Below are positions 36,290 through 47,000 of a stretch of 64,000 bases of DNA, one piece after another; within the stretch, counting starts at the first letter, position 1; every line of letters begins with the position of its first letter. The stretch covers positions 97,390,935 to 97,454,934 of the forward strand of contig OX421962.1 of the NCBI GenBank assembly GCA_949128115.1, in the 5' to 3' direction. Both the position numbers and the translations under genes were made by a program. The notes under the pieces are model-generated. The model did not search any database, had not been told where the DNA came from, and was given only the letters and a program-made list of their open reading frames with translations. This DNA comes from Anaspis maculata (taxonomy: Eukaryota > Arthropoda > Insecta > Coleoptera > Scraptiidae).

Positions 36290-36416
36290 GGTTGCGGACT
36301 CATAAAAGTTTACACCGATGACAATCGTGTGGCCATGCCCATTCAAAATTACGTCAAAACTGAATTAGCATGGCCACTCGATCGCTGTTGGTGTAAACTT
36401 TTATGAGTCCGCAACC
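36290..36416. mobile_element. 127-bp MITE with 27-bp TIRs
   Basis: Ends 36290-36316 and 36390-36416 are 27-bp inverted repeats beginning GGTTGCGGACTCATAAAAG. It sits only 18 bp from the preceding MITE. Flanks TAC / TTAC suggest a 3-bp duplication, uncertain. Confidence 0.75.
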
Positions 36417-36427
36417 TTACCTACATA

Positions 36428-37909
36428 CAGGGTGGTGAAAATTTCGATGCTCACCATTGGTATCTTGGAAACGGTAAGAGAAACGAGGTCGGTTAAATTA
36501 GAAAAAAGTTGCGCATTTTTGTGGCGATTGACATCCGAAAAGAAACTTTGAATATTTTGATTGGTTCACGATTTATCACGAAAAAACTGAAAATTTTGAT
36601 TTCAAAAATTATTTTTTATCTTTCCAACCATTCAAGCTATTTCAATCAAACTTGGTAGTTTTATGTTTTTGATCACTCCAAGTCGATCAACGTTGGCAGA
36701 AATTTTCCAGGCCTTCTAGATGTCAAATTATGATAGTCAACTTTTGTTTTTCTTATGGCCGCCATATTGGATTTTTGCACTAATAGATAGAGAGAAAAAT
36801 TAGCTTTCCGAATTAGTAACCAACATGTTCTTTTCATGACATTTTTAGCGTCAAATTTTGAAATTTTCGTAAATTATTGAAAAAATCGGGAATGCTTTGA
36901 AAAACAATTGAAATATTATCAATAGCAACAACAGAAAAAAGACAGATTGTGTTCAATTGACGTATCTAAGGGCTCGATACCAAGTTGTAGGCGCGAAGTT
37001 TGGGACGGTGTCACTCGCCAAATACAGCGCGGTCTGATTGGTTGGTATTCGCCGTTGCTATGGTAACGGCACTTACGGCGGTCTCAGCCCCAACTTGGTA
37101 TCGAGCCGTAACTTCTTAATCGTGTTTTGTGCTTGTTTGTACCGAGTGTTCAAAAATCAAATGAGTCAAGGGTGCCTGTGAATTCAAAAACGTCTGTCGA
37201 AACTAGAGTAATCCTTACTCCTTTTCTAATAAATTTGTCAAACTTTAACAAGAACGATGCTAGTTCCGACAGACGTTTTTGAACTCACAGACACCCTTGA
37301 CCCATTCAATTTATGAACTACCGGTACAAACAAGCACAAAACACGATTAAGAAGTTAGATACGTCAATTGCACACCATCTGTCACTTTTTTGTTGTTGCT
37401 GTTGATAATATTTTAATTGTTTTTCGAAGCATTCCCGATTTTGTCAATAATTTACGAAAATTTCAAAATTTGACGCTTGAAATGTCATAAAAAGAACATG
37501 TTGGTTACTAATTCAGAAAGCTAATTCTTTTCTCTATCTATTTGTGCAAAAATCCAATATGGCGGCCATAAGAAAAACAAAAGTTGCCTATCATAATTTG
37601 ACATCTAGAAGGCCTGGAAAATTTCTGTCAACGTTGATCGGCTTGGAGTGATCAAAAATATAAAACTACCAAGTTTGACTGAAATAGCTTAAATGGTTGG
37701 AAAGATGAAAAATAATTTCTGAAATCAAAATTTTCAGTTTTTTCGTGATAAATTGTAAAGCAATCAAAATATTCAAAGTTTCTTTTCAGATTGTCAATCG
37801 CCACAAAAATGTGCAACTTTTTTCTAATTTAACAGGAAATTTAACCGACTTCGTATCTCTTACCGTTTCCAAGATACCAATGGTGAGCATCAAAATTTTC
37901 ACCACCCTG
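36428..37909. mobile_element. 1.48-kb TA-flanked CAGGGTG foldback element
   Basis: Starts CAGGGTGGTGAAAATTTCGA, ends with the complement, and TA lies outside both ends (36426-36427, 37910-37911). Arms about 670-700 bp, highly similar by eye, meeting near 37215. The left arm carries a nested MITE (36970-37108) absent from the right arm. No transposase frame. Both arms carry the word CCAATATGGCGGCC or near it. Confidence 0.85.
36970..37108. mobile_element. 139-bp MITE nested in a foldback arm, TAA duplication
   Basis: Ends GGGCTCGATACCAAGTTG and CAACTTGGTATCGAGCCG (17 of 18 bp paired). TAA is present at 36967-36969 and 37109-37111; the opposite arm (near 37350) has a single TTA (TAA on the other strand), an exact empty site. 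TAA fits PIF/Harbinger. Confidence 0.87.
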
Positions 37910-37984
37910 TATATACCTTGCGATTACAATATCCATCCCATACGCACTCTGTGAGCTTGAAATTATAATGCGCATGGGCGCATT

Positions 37985-38112
37985 GAAGATTTCCTGTGAT
38001 TTCCTTCAAATTTCCTTTGATTTCCCCAGGAGTTCCTCTGATTTCCTTTGATTTCCTCAAGATTTCCTTTGATTTCCTGTGATTTCCTCTTTGATGTACA
38101 CCAGATTTCCTT
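37985..38112 (+). repeat. GATTTCCTGT minisatellite, block 2
   Basis: Same unit and orientation as block 1 (GATTTCCTTT, GATTTCCTCA, GATTTCCTGT variants), ending TGTACACCAGATTTCC. Confidence 0.85.
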
Positions 38113-38303
38113 CGCGGTTTGCCCCTCGTAAAAATCATAGAATGTGGTCAATTTAATTGATCTCAATTTTCCCAAATTGTAAACGAGAGTAACGATAACG
38201 AATACAAAAGAACTGATGATGTGCCTGTGCCACTTCAATGAAGGGTCCAGGTCGACTCCCTAAAACCGAACAAAGTCCGGATTTTCAAAGCCACCAGTGT
38301 CTC

Positions 38304-38490
38304 CTAATGAGAATATGACTGTAGACGTTTTAGACTATGGTTATGGTTCAGCAGGTGAGATGAAAACCACTGCGCAGTCTCCGAAAGCACAGCGCGCCCC
38401 ATCTTCAAAACTCGGTCGACGCACTCTCCAGAATTTACCAGCATGGTGTCGTCAGCAAACATAATGACGTCAGCAGAAGCCCGTAACCCG
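38304..38490 (-). pseudogene. Non-LTR retrotransposon reverse transcriptase fragment
   Basis: The minus-strand frame contains ASADVIMFADDTMLVNSG, the catalytic palm motif (FADD, equivalent to YADD) with the flanking residues typical of LINE-type reverse transcriptases, followed by a helix like that after the motif. Only about 60 residues are recognisable; no upstream fingers or downstream thumb region, and the frame upstream of the motif is unrelated. A dead fragment. Confidence 0.7.
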
Positions 38491-38497
38491 CAAGGAA

Positions 38498-38670
38498 CCA
38501 AGAACTCGCATCCGAGGGAAGCTGAAAACCTACAGTGTCGGAGCGCCTTTTGAACGCATCGTGATCGATGTCGCGGTGGGTTCTCCCACAACAGAAGATG
38601 GCAACAAATACATCCTAGTTGCCATGAACTACTCCAGCAAGAGCCCAAGAGCCGGAAGCGTACAGATTCG
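38498..38670 (+). pseudogene. Ty3/gypsy retrotransposon integrase fragment
   Basis: The plus-strand frame reads KTYSVGAPFERIVIDVA then EDGNKYILVAMNYSSKSP, the start of the integrase catalytic core of Ty3/gypsy pol (normally GAPFERIxxDxxGPxP...NxYILVxxDYFSKWPEA). The Asp of VIDVA sits where the first catalytic Asp is expected; SKWPEA has decayed to SKSPRA and the frame then leaves the family. About 55 residues only. It abuts the oppositely oriented LINE fragment. Confidence 0.75.
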
Positions 38671-38703
38671 ACTGAAATTTTGTGGGTTTATTCTTCTACT
38701 CAT

Positions 38704-38935
38704 AGCTGATACATCGCCCAATCGAGCAGCTCAAAATTTCCAGGGCCGGCCTCGAAAAAACTTTCACAGTTTTTCACTAAGACATTTTGTATAGATTCAG
38801 AGTGATCCACCGAGAGTCCCCCCCCTGTTAGAATCTTCCCCATTGGAATAAATTGGCAGGGTGAAAAATTTCCGTGGCAATTTTTCTTGTTGAATTCAAG
38901 TTTGGACACCAAAATTTTCTATATCTTGCAGTATA
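38704..38935. repeat. Dispersed repeat C (relative of 42983-43165 and ~43860-43990)
   Basis: Shares, in inverted order, GATCCACCGAGA, TCCAATTTATTCC-like and TGGACACCAAAATTT words with 42983-43165, and ATACATCGCCCAATCGAGCA with the block near 43910 (GCTCGATAGGGCGATGTGTC). Palindrome debris. Confidence 0.5.
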
Positions 38936-39663
38936 CAGGGTGTCCGTTTTTCGAGGCTAAGCATGGGTATCTCGCTTATCTTTAGAGATACAGAGTCGGT
39001 TTAATTAGAAAAAAGTTGCAAATCTACATGACGATCAATGATCCAAAAAGATATTAGACTTGTCAGTTTTAGTTTTCGAGATATCTAGAAAAAAACTGAA
39101 ATTTGTCATTTTTGTTTTTATTTTTTATTTTAAAAACGGTTGAAGGTAGCCTTCTCTAATTGAGACATTGTGCAGGCACTTTTCCAAGGTGAATTCATTG
39201 TTGCCAAAATCTTCATTCTAGCTTTCAAAACAACCGAAATATGACATTCAACTTTTTTTTCTCTCATGGGCGCCATATTGGATTTCAACATTTTTGAATA
39301 CAATATTTTTTTCTGGTTATAACGATGTGTCACATGCCACTGTTGAATTCATGCTTTTGAGTGAAAAAATATTTTTTCATTTTTCAAAGAGTGCTTTGGA
39401 AACAAAATCAGCACCGACAATAAATAAAACGTAAATGTTAAACATTTATTCAACAGTGATATGTGGCACATCGTTGTAACCAGAAAAGAATACCGTATTC
39501 AAAAATATCAAAATCCAATATGGCGCCCATTAGAGGAGAAAGTTGAATGTCGTATCTCGGTTGTTTTGAAAGCTAGAATAAAGATTTTGGCAGCTTTGAA
39601 TTCACCTTGAAGAAGTGCCCGGACAATGTCTGGATCAGAAAAGGTCACCTTCAACCGTTTTAT
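38936..39663. mobile_element. TA-CAGGGTG foldback, right end truncated
   Basis: Left end CAGGGTGTCCGTTTTTCGAG preceded by TA (38934-38935). Arms pair between about 39135-39355 and 39445-39663 (for example CCAATATGGCGCCCAT and complement). The right arm stops where the MITE at 39664 begins, so that insertion or a deletion removed about 200 bp and the right terminus. Confidence 0.65.
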
Positions 39664-39846
39664 GACTTTTTTGAGCAAAAATAAAGTGACAAGCTGGTGG
39701 ACTACGGCTACGGCTGATGGCACCTGCAAAGTTTTGAAGCGAAACTATCAGCGGCCGTATTCTCCCAGCGCTCCAGCTTGTCACTTTATTTCTGCTCCAA
39801 GAAGTCATTCTACTGAATATAGAAAGTGTATGGGATATATGTATGT
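39664..39846. mobile_element. MITE family TATCCCATACACTTTC, copy 1 (left-truncated)
   Basis: Paired blocks CAAAAATAAAGTGACAAGCTGG and complement, ending TAGAAAGTGTATGGGATAT. About 180 bp. Relatives at 40993-42151 and 49167-49382; this copy lacks the leftmost 30 bp. Confidence 0.7.
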
Positions 39847-39884
39847 GATTATGTTCATATACAGAGTGTTCATTTTTGAACTTT

Positions 39885-40035
39885 TCACCTCAGATTTTTT
39901 GCCACCAATTTTTTTCCAGGAAAACGCCGAAACAGGTCGATTTTTATTTAAAGGGGGACCTCTAGAACACGTATTGCCGAATTTTCATCTTCAAACCCTT
40001 CGCTCCCACTCTACACCACTTCAAAATTTCGAATA
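39885..40035 (-). repeat. Dispersed repeat A, copy 2
   Basis: Inverted relative of 4809-4995 and 42735-42893. Confidence 0.55.
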
Positions 40036-40094
40036 GGATTATCCATCTTGTGATACATCTGATTGTTGTTGATGTTTCTTCTTTACCATGATAT

Positions 40095-40820
40095 CAGGGT
40101 GAATCAGTTTTAACTGATCAAACTTTGGGATAAGATTCTCCTTATCCTCCTAACGAAAAAAAAACCGCGATTTCCCCCCCCCCCCCCCCCAAAACCAAGA
40201 AAAAAAACAATAGCACAGTTATGAAGATCGGTGTTTCAGCTTTAGTAACGTTCTTGAATTTTGAAAATCGAAGGTGAATTGCCAGAGATATTGATCATTT
40301 TGTGCCGCCATGTTGAACTTCCAAAAAAGAAGAATGTGATCCGATTTCCGATTACATTGAAACTTGGAACACACTCATGTCTGGTTCAAGTAATTGGAAT
40401 TTCAAGGCCAAATTCCACTTTCGAGCCGCTATATTGAACTTTTTACATGAATGATTCGAGTTGAATGAAACTTGAAACACACTAGAATCGAATCATTCAC
40501 ATAAAAGTTCAATGTGGGGGCTTGACAGTGACCGAAAAAGACATTTGACCTTGAAATTTCAATTAGTTAAATCAGACATAAGTAGTGTGATCCAAGTTTC
40601 AATGAAATCGGATCACTTTCTTGGAAGTTCCACATGGCGACACAAAATGACAATCAATATTTTGGCAATTCACCTTCAATTTTCAAAATTCAAAAACGTT
40701 ATTGGAGCTCAAGCATCAGTCTTCATAACCGTGCTATTGGAATGCATAAAAAATTGTATTTGGAAAATCGCGCTCGTACTTAACTTTCGGCAATTTTACA
40801 CTTTTTTATTGATCACCCTG
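40095..40820. mobile_element. CAGGGTGA...TCACCCTG foldback, ~726 bp
   Basis: Ends CAGGGTGA and TCACCCTG. Inner arms about 40215-40470 and 40480-40735 pair (ATGATTCGAGTTGAATGAAACT region, ACATGGCG words). TA follows the right end; the left flank is AT. A run of 18 C lies in the left end (40173-40190). Confidence 0.6.
40173..40190. repeat. Poly-C tract
   Basis: Eighteen consecutive C, rare in AT-rich insect DNA and prone to sequencing error, so length is uncertain. Confidence 0.8.
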
Positions 40821-40992
40821 TAGTAACTTTATAAAACATTTTCGTATTCGACGTGATCAAGGCATATGAACGAAGGATTGGGCTATCGAGCACTGAAAAC
40901 CGATATGAAATCGCTGACGGCAATCAAAAGTTATGATGGTTTTAGATTAGAAATCGTCTGAATTTGCTTGTCCCCTAGATTCTTTTGATGTG

Positions 40993-42151
40993 TGTATATC
41001 CCATACTGGCCCGTATTCATATCCCACTTTTAAGCCACATTTAGCATGCCTCTAACAAAAAGCGCTCGGCTACCTGATAAAATCGGTCGTATTCATAGGC
41101 CACCTTTTACGTCCTGTTAGGGCCCATCTAACTAAAGGGGGTGTTGATTTGGCAACGTTGTGAAATGTACTCAAAACTACCTACCCGAAGGTGGACGCAG
41201 GTAGGCAAGAACCCCAAGCCGCTTCCGTTTTGCGCCGGGAGCCGCTCCGGGTAGATCACTAGATAGAGAAAGTAGATACATACACCAATCACGGCCCAGC
41301 TGGATCTGTTTTCTTTGTCTAGTGATTTACCCCGAGCAGCTCCGCCTGGCAAAACGAAAGTGCTGGCAACTCTTGCTACATTGATGTACTGCAGATTGCA
41401 TAAAACCTCGCAAAAAACGTTCAGGGAGTTTCTTCCACAGTTTCAAGAATAGCGGCCTGGATCTGTTAACTTAACAAGTGAACACCTCTTTCGACTGTTT
41501 TGTGCAAGTCGTCTCCTCCTTGAGTACAGTAAAAAGTAAAGGAGTATGACCAAAAGGGACATCCAGAGCATTGCGCACTACCTGCATTTCGGCGGCATGC
41601 TTCATTAATTCAATTAAATCAATATTTTAGAAAGAAAATGTGATTTTCGTCACACTTCCCAAGAGCACACGGCACAGCTTGTAGGTTAAATGGACTCAAA
41701 ACACGCCTGTTGGCACATTTGGATCCCATCTAACTTGACGCATGCGTGAGACCATCCAAAATCGCTTAAAGACACGTAAAAGAGACATATGAATAGACGC
41801 GTCTCTAAACATCCCCTTCTAAGACGACTTTAGAGACGCCTGTTTAAAGTGATGATAGAGGCGCGCTAAAACCACGTATGAATACGGAAATGTTAGAGGC
41901 GCATCTTTAAAACCGCTTCTAACGCTAAAAGGGGGATATGAATACGGGCCTTTATATTTTCAGTAGAATGACTATTTGGAGCAAAATTGAAGCGACAAGC
42001 TGGAACGCTGGGAGAATACGGCCGATGGCCGCTGATATTTTCGCTCCAAAACTTTGGAGGTGCCATCAGCAGTAGTCGTAGCCCCCCAGCTTATCACTTT
42101 ATTTTTTCTCCAAAAAGTCATTCTACTGAAAATAGAAAGTGTATGGGATAT
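40993..42151. mobile_element. MITE family TATCCCATACACTTTC, copy 2, split by insertion
   Basis: Left tip TATATCCCATACT at 40996-41007 and the rest at 41951-42151 (starting TTTATATTTTCAGTAGAATGAC, ending GTGTATGGGATATA). The 943-bp element at 41008-41950 separates them. Confidence 0.7.
41008..41950. mobile_element. 943-bp element of the GGCCCGTATTCATAT family
   Basis: Starts GGCCCGTATTCATATCCCA and ends GGGGATATGAATACGGGCC; longer relative of 14067-14277. Interior holds several copies of a CCTCTAAC / GTTAGAGG-like word. The open frame 41128-41352 (minus) has no recognised domain. Target duplication not clear here. Confidence 0.75.
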
Positions 42152-42175
42152 ATACCTACCTTCAATTTAATGTAT

Positions 42176-42698
42176 TGTTACGATATTTTGCGTACGGGTT
42201 CGAATATAATTGAGACGATTGTTTCAAACACACACTGTTTATTTCGGCGTACTACTACAATAAATGCCAACAATTATCCACTTGGAATTATTTCGCAGGT
42301 ACTTCGCTTGTTATCGCTCGCTATAACTCTTCGCGTTCTAATTCACTACTGCCGCGAGCTCCCGGCTGACGCCTTATATAAGGCCTCCGAATAATGTTCC
42401 CGAAGTTTCTGTCTGCTTCCAGCAAATTCCATGAGGGTCTGGCATATGCGGTTTCTAGATCATTCCTGAATAATCGCACACGTTACCCGTATGCTTTCCA
42501 TGTGTTCTGGAATCTGCGCCTCCGCCAAAGTGGACTGATGTGCCTTGATCGAACGTTCGAGTCTCCCCATTGGGTTTCACATACCGAACGCTCTGGAATG
42601 CACGAGATCGCTCCAGACTTCTACACTGCGATCTAATGGTGGAAAGATCGAGAAACATCGAGTGTTTACCTATATGTACAAGATCGCCGCTCGTAACA
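42176..42698 (-). mobile_element. Solo LTR, 523 bp, intact ends, GTAT duplication
   Basis: Runs from TGTTACGAT to CTCGTAACA; GTAT at 42172-42175 and 42699-42702 is the target duplication. On the minus strand: U3, TATA box in GCCTTATATAAGGC (42370-42385), then AATAAACAGTGTGTG and a U5 ending CGTAACA. The 4-bp duplication and TG..CA ends fit a Ty3/gypsy- or Bel-type element. No internal sequence remains, so it arose by LTR-LTR recombination. Same family as 27084-27735 and the fragment at 6585. Confidence 0.88.
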
Positions 42699-42734
42699 GT
42701 ATCACAAGAGAGGTGAGATGAGGTGGTATTTGAA

Positions 42735-42893
42735 ATGTTAAAGTAGGGAGGATGGGAGCGAAGGGGTTGAAGATGAAAGTTTGGCAACACGTGTCCTAGA
42801 CGTCCCACTTGAAATAAAAATCGACCTGTTTCGGCTTTCTCCTGAAAAAAAATTGGTGCCAAAAAATCTGAGGTCGGAAGTTTGAAAATGACC
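42735..42893 (+). repeat. Dispersed repeat A, copy 3
   Basis: Direct relative of 4809-4995 (AAGTAGGGAGGATGGGAG... TCTGAGGTCGGAAGTTTG). Confidence 0.55.
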
Positions 42894-42982
42894 ACTTGTA
42901 ATGATCATAGTCAAATATTAAATCATTTAAATCATACTATTCGGACTAAAAAGAAGAAGCTGCATCATTTCCAATTTAAATA

Positions 42983-43165
42983 CAGGGTGTCAGAAAATTT
43001 TGAAAGGTTTCTTGAAACACTCTGTATACTGCAAGATATAGGAAACTTGGTGTCCAAATTTGACTTCTATGGGAAAAATTGTTAGGAAAATTGTTTTCCC
43101 TTGCCAATTTATTCCAACGGGGAAAATTCTAACAAGGGGGAAGGGGTTCTCGGTGGATCACCCTG
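42983..43165. mobile_element. Short TA-flanked CAGGGTG element, 183 bp
   Basis: CAGGGTGTCAG...GATCACCCTG with TA outside both ends (42981-42982, 43166-43167). Unlike the long foldbacks, only the terminal 7-8 bp pair. Confidence 0.6.
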
Positions 43166-43229
43166 TACCTAGGTACATATTTTCAAAATCCATTTTTATA
43201 TTTAGAAACTACATAAAACAAGCTATTAT

Positions 43230-43800
43230 TTATATGCGCGCAAGAGATTTTTGTCGTGGGAAAGGTGGATTGAACTACCCAGAAATTTTGATGATCCTGA
43301 AGATTTTTGAGATTACGATTTTTTGTAAACTAAAATTTTCAAATATTTGCAAATGATCAGTTGTTATAGCATTAAATTTCAGTTGTTTCTTCAGAAAAAT
43401 GAAAAAAAAAGTTTCTCGTTTTCTTAGTAGTAGGTACTTACTTAACAACAAATTCAGTACCTACCTATATATCTAAAATTTTAAGAGAAATAGTTACGTT
43501 CCTTAACTTCACCTCAATTTTGGAGTGGAAGTGAAGTTGAGGGACGTGAATTTTTATTTTTTTTAATTTGCTGAAACCTTTTGTTACAAGGTATCCACTA
43601 AGGAAACAAGAAAAAAATGTTTTGCATTTTTCTGACTAAACGACTGAAATTTAAGGCCGTATTAGATCGATGGCAATTATTCAAAAATATAAATTTACAA
43701 AAAATCCTTACATCAAAAATCCTAAGGGTCATCAAAATTTTCTTCACAACTCTATTGCGCCAAGCAATTTTTTGCGGTACAATAGTAGCATGTTTCATCT
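43230..43800. repeat. Diverged inverted repeat
   Basis: Arms about 43230-43420 and 43600-43800 pair through AGAAATTTTGATGATCCT-like and CATTAAATTTCAGT-like words; old and degraded. Confidence 0.5.
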
Positions 43801-44096
43801 CGTAACTGAATATGAGAACGAATTTTAAAAAATATGTATGCAAAATCTCTTCTTTTTGTAAAAAGCTTTGAAGTTATTTGTCCAGGTCCTGATGGAAATT
43901 TCAAATTGCTCGATAGGGCGATGTGTCACTCGAATCCATTCGGTAGTTCTAAGATATGGCTAATCAAAAAATTCGACAAAATCCATGAATCACCCGGTAG
44001 GTAGTAACTTCGAAACAAACAGCTTTAGAAACATTTCCAAGATTCGAAGTCAGATCCTGATTCGCCTGGAAAAACTGGACCTGCCCGAGGTCCTAC
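43801..44096. other. Intergenic with dispersed repeat C word
   Basis: Only the block near 43900-43925 shared with 38704-38740 was recognised. Confidence 0.35.
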
Positions 44097-47000
44097 TAGT
44101 CCGGGAGCCCACTGCAAAATTCTGGGTCGATCGCTTTTATGAAGAATTTCTGTTTCAATCGATAGTGGGCAATACGATGAATCTTCCGATACCCGACAGC
44201 CACCTTCCATCCCCTGCTATAAGGGTCGCCGCCGGTTTTAAAGATGCCCATTTTGAATCATTTTTTACACCTCTTGCTTATATAAAAAAATGTCACAATG
44301 ATTGACAGAAGGCGAGATGGTCGAGTGGTCTAGATGGAAGTAAACGAATTCAAAGGTCAGAGGTTCTAATCTCCGCGAATACCTTTTTTTTATTCTTTTT
44401 TTTTGCATTTTAAAAGCTTGACAGACACATATCACTGTTTAATACAAAGATACCATTTTCAGTAGTTGAGGATGTTATTTCCTAGCATAAAAAACGGCTG
44501 AAACAGACTGCGGATCAGCTGCAGAGCGGAAGAGAAACAACAGATAGATTCTTTTGGCCTGAGTTACTGCCAAATCTGTGCAGCTAAAAACGTAACAGAA
44601 AAATTAGTCATTCAAATTTGAGCTGGCAAGAGAATGAGGGTCTTTTTTCAAAAAATATATGAAAATTTTGAAAAAAAATCGAGTTTTTCGGATTTTGAAA
44701 TTTTGAAATACATACTTATACATTTTCACACCTGATTTTAGGAAACCCTTATTTTTTTCAATTCTCCACACTCCACTGGTTTTCATGGCATTCACGTTTG
44801 AAGAAAGAGCACTATACTAGGAAATGCCGTATTTTTTGTGTGGAAAAAACGGCAGCATTAATAAATTTAGCGACGAAAGTTACTCCAAATTGAGAAACGT
44901 CGTTCAATTCCGCAATTTTAAAAAGTTCAAGTAAGTCAAGCTTTTTAAATGCGAAAAAAAAGAATTAAAAAAAAAAAGTTTTCGCGGAGATTAGAACCTC
45001 TGACCTTTGAATTCGTTTACTTTTATCTAAACTGCTTGACAATTGAACTGCAACACCTAAAAATTAGGTGCGTTTTCAAATTGAGATAGCTTGAAAAATA
45101 TTTGACGGATTCCAGAAATTCGGGCATGTGAGGAAAGATCATTCCTTTGACTATCGAGTGCTGGTATTGATGATAAGTTTGATTGCACAATTTGTCATAT
45201 ACAGGGTGCCAACGGAGAGCGTGCAGATATGGGCAATCTTTCACCCTGTACAACTTTCGAAAAAAAAATCCGAGATTTTTTCTATTGCCTGCTTTTGGAA
45301 GGTTGAATCATTATGCCGAAACTGTTTCAAAATTTTGACCCTAGCTTTTTTTTTCAAAAAATTGTGCTCAATTTTCTGAAAAATGCTCTTTTTGATTAAG
45401 AAAAAGAAATAGAGACATTGTTTGTTTTCAAACGGCGTTCATATTGAATTTGCTTACGAAGATTTTCATTTGAGCCTCCACATCCCCTAGAAACCACCCC
45501 TTTTGGAACACCGTCTCACAACAAGATATGCAATTCTTCATTTAAAAGGCATAAGGAAATTACTCATCAATAATTGGATTAAAATAAGGATACTGCGATG
45601 ACCCCACACGTACAGCTCCCTAAAAACCACCCTTTGACTTCAAGGGACAGGGTTGGTATGATAAGACATGCAATATGTACAAAAACGTCTTTTTCAACTG
45701 TTCCACTAAAAAAGTGATGCTACACGATGACCCTCTGCGTAAGTCATCCCAACAGTAGCTACCCTCTCGGAAAAAGAACTACCCTTCAAATAACCAGTAC
45801 TTCCGCAATACCTCATTTGTTGGAATTTTTTCAAAATCTGTCGCAATAGTTTGCCGCTACGATGATTCTATTCACATATCTACCCGAAACTACCCCTTCA
45901 ACTACCCCTCCAATATCGCATAGCCTTGACCTTGATGCGTGTAAGGTCATCGCGAAATCATTTTGAACTTATTCAATCGCACCTTCTCTGACCTTCCAAA
46001 TGAGGTATTGCATACCTTTTACTAAAGGGACGATTTCTAGGGGTAGTTTCAGGAAAGGTTTTGTACTATCATCGTAGAAAACACCATCATTTCAATGGAA
46101 CGGTTTGTAGGCAAAAGTTCTTTCAACTCGTAAATAACGCATCAAGTTATAAGAGGCTATGCGATATTGAAGGGGTAGTTGAATGGGTAGTTTCGGGTAG
46201 ATATGTGAATGAAATCATCGTAGCGGCAAACTATTGTGACAGATTTTAAAAAATCCTAACAAATGAGGTATTGCGAAAGTACTGGTTTTTCAAAGGGTAG
46301 TTCTTTTTTCGAGAGGGTAGCTACTGTTGGGATAACCTACGTAAAAGGTCATCGTGTAGCATCACTTTTTTAGTGGAACAGTTGAAAAAGACGTTTTTTT
46401 GGAATTTTCATGTATTGCTTGTCTTATCATACCAGCCCTGTCCCTTGAAGTCAAGGGATGGTTTTTAGGAAGCTGTAGGTGTGGGGTCATCGTAGTATAC
46501 TTTTTTCAATCCAATTATTGATGAGTACTTTTCGTAGGCCTTTTAAATGAAGCATTGCATATCTTGTTGTGAGACAGTGTCCCAAAATGGGGTAGTTTCT
46601 AAGGGATGTGGAGGCTCAAATGGAAATCCTCGTAAGTAAATTCAATATGGACGCCGTTTAAAAACAAACAATGTCTCTATTTTATTTTTTTAATCAGAAA
46701 GTGCATAATTCAGAAAATTGAGCACAAATTTTTGAAAAAAAAAGTTAGGGTCAAAATTCCAAAACGGTTTTGGCATAATGATTCAACCTTTCAAAAGCAC
46801 GCGATAGAAAAAATCTCGGACTTTTTTTTCGAAAGTTGCACAAGGTGAAAGATTGCCCATATCTGCACGCTCTCCGTTGGCACCCTGTATATGACAAATT
46901 GTGCAATCAAACTTATCATTAATACCAGCACTCGATAGTCACAGAAATGATCTTTCCTCACATGCCTGAATTTCTAGAATCCGTCAGATATTTTTTGAGC

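Larger units (their letters stand above)
35514..38128. mobile_element. Composite: TIR element with a GATTTCCTGT minisatellite, split by later insertions
   Basis: CGAGGGGCAAAC at 35514-35525 and its complement at 38117-38128 bracket two blocks of the same ~10-bp minisatellite (35552-35780 and 37985-38112). Both blocks also share TGTACACCAGATTTCCT, in direct orientation. Three palindromic elements now separate the blocks. The simplest reading is one parent element whose interior was expanded by insertions. Confidence 0.5.

Noticed and set aside
37985..38238. Minus-strand frames with repeated RKSKEI and KGN
   Set aside because: Translation of the GATTTCCTGT minisatellite; repeat-driven open frame.
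44309..44385. Apparent tRNA gene (A box GTCGAGTGGTC, B box AGGTTCTAATCTCC, T run after it)
   Set aside because: The A-box part belongs to the foldback arm and the B-box part to the 695-bp element inserted at 44333; the uninterrupted opposite arm lacks the B box. The acceptor stem does not pair. The tRNA look is created by a junction.
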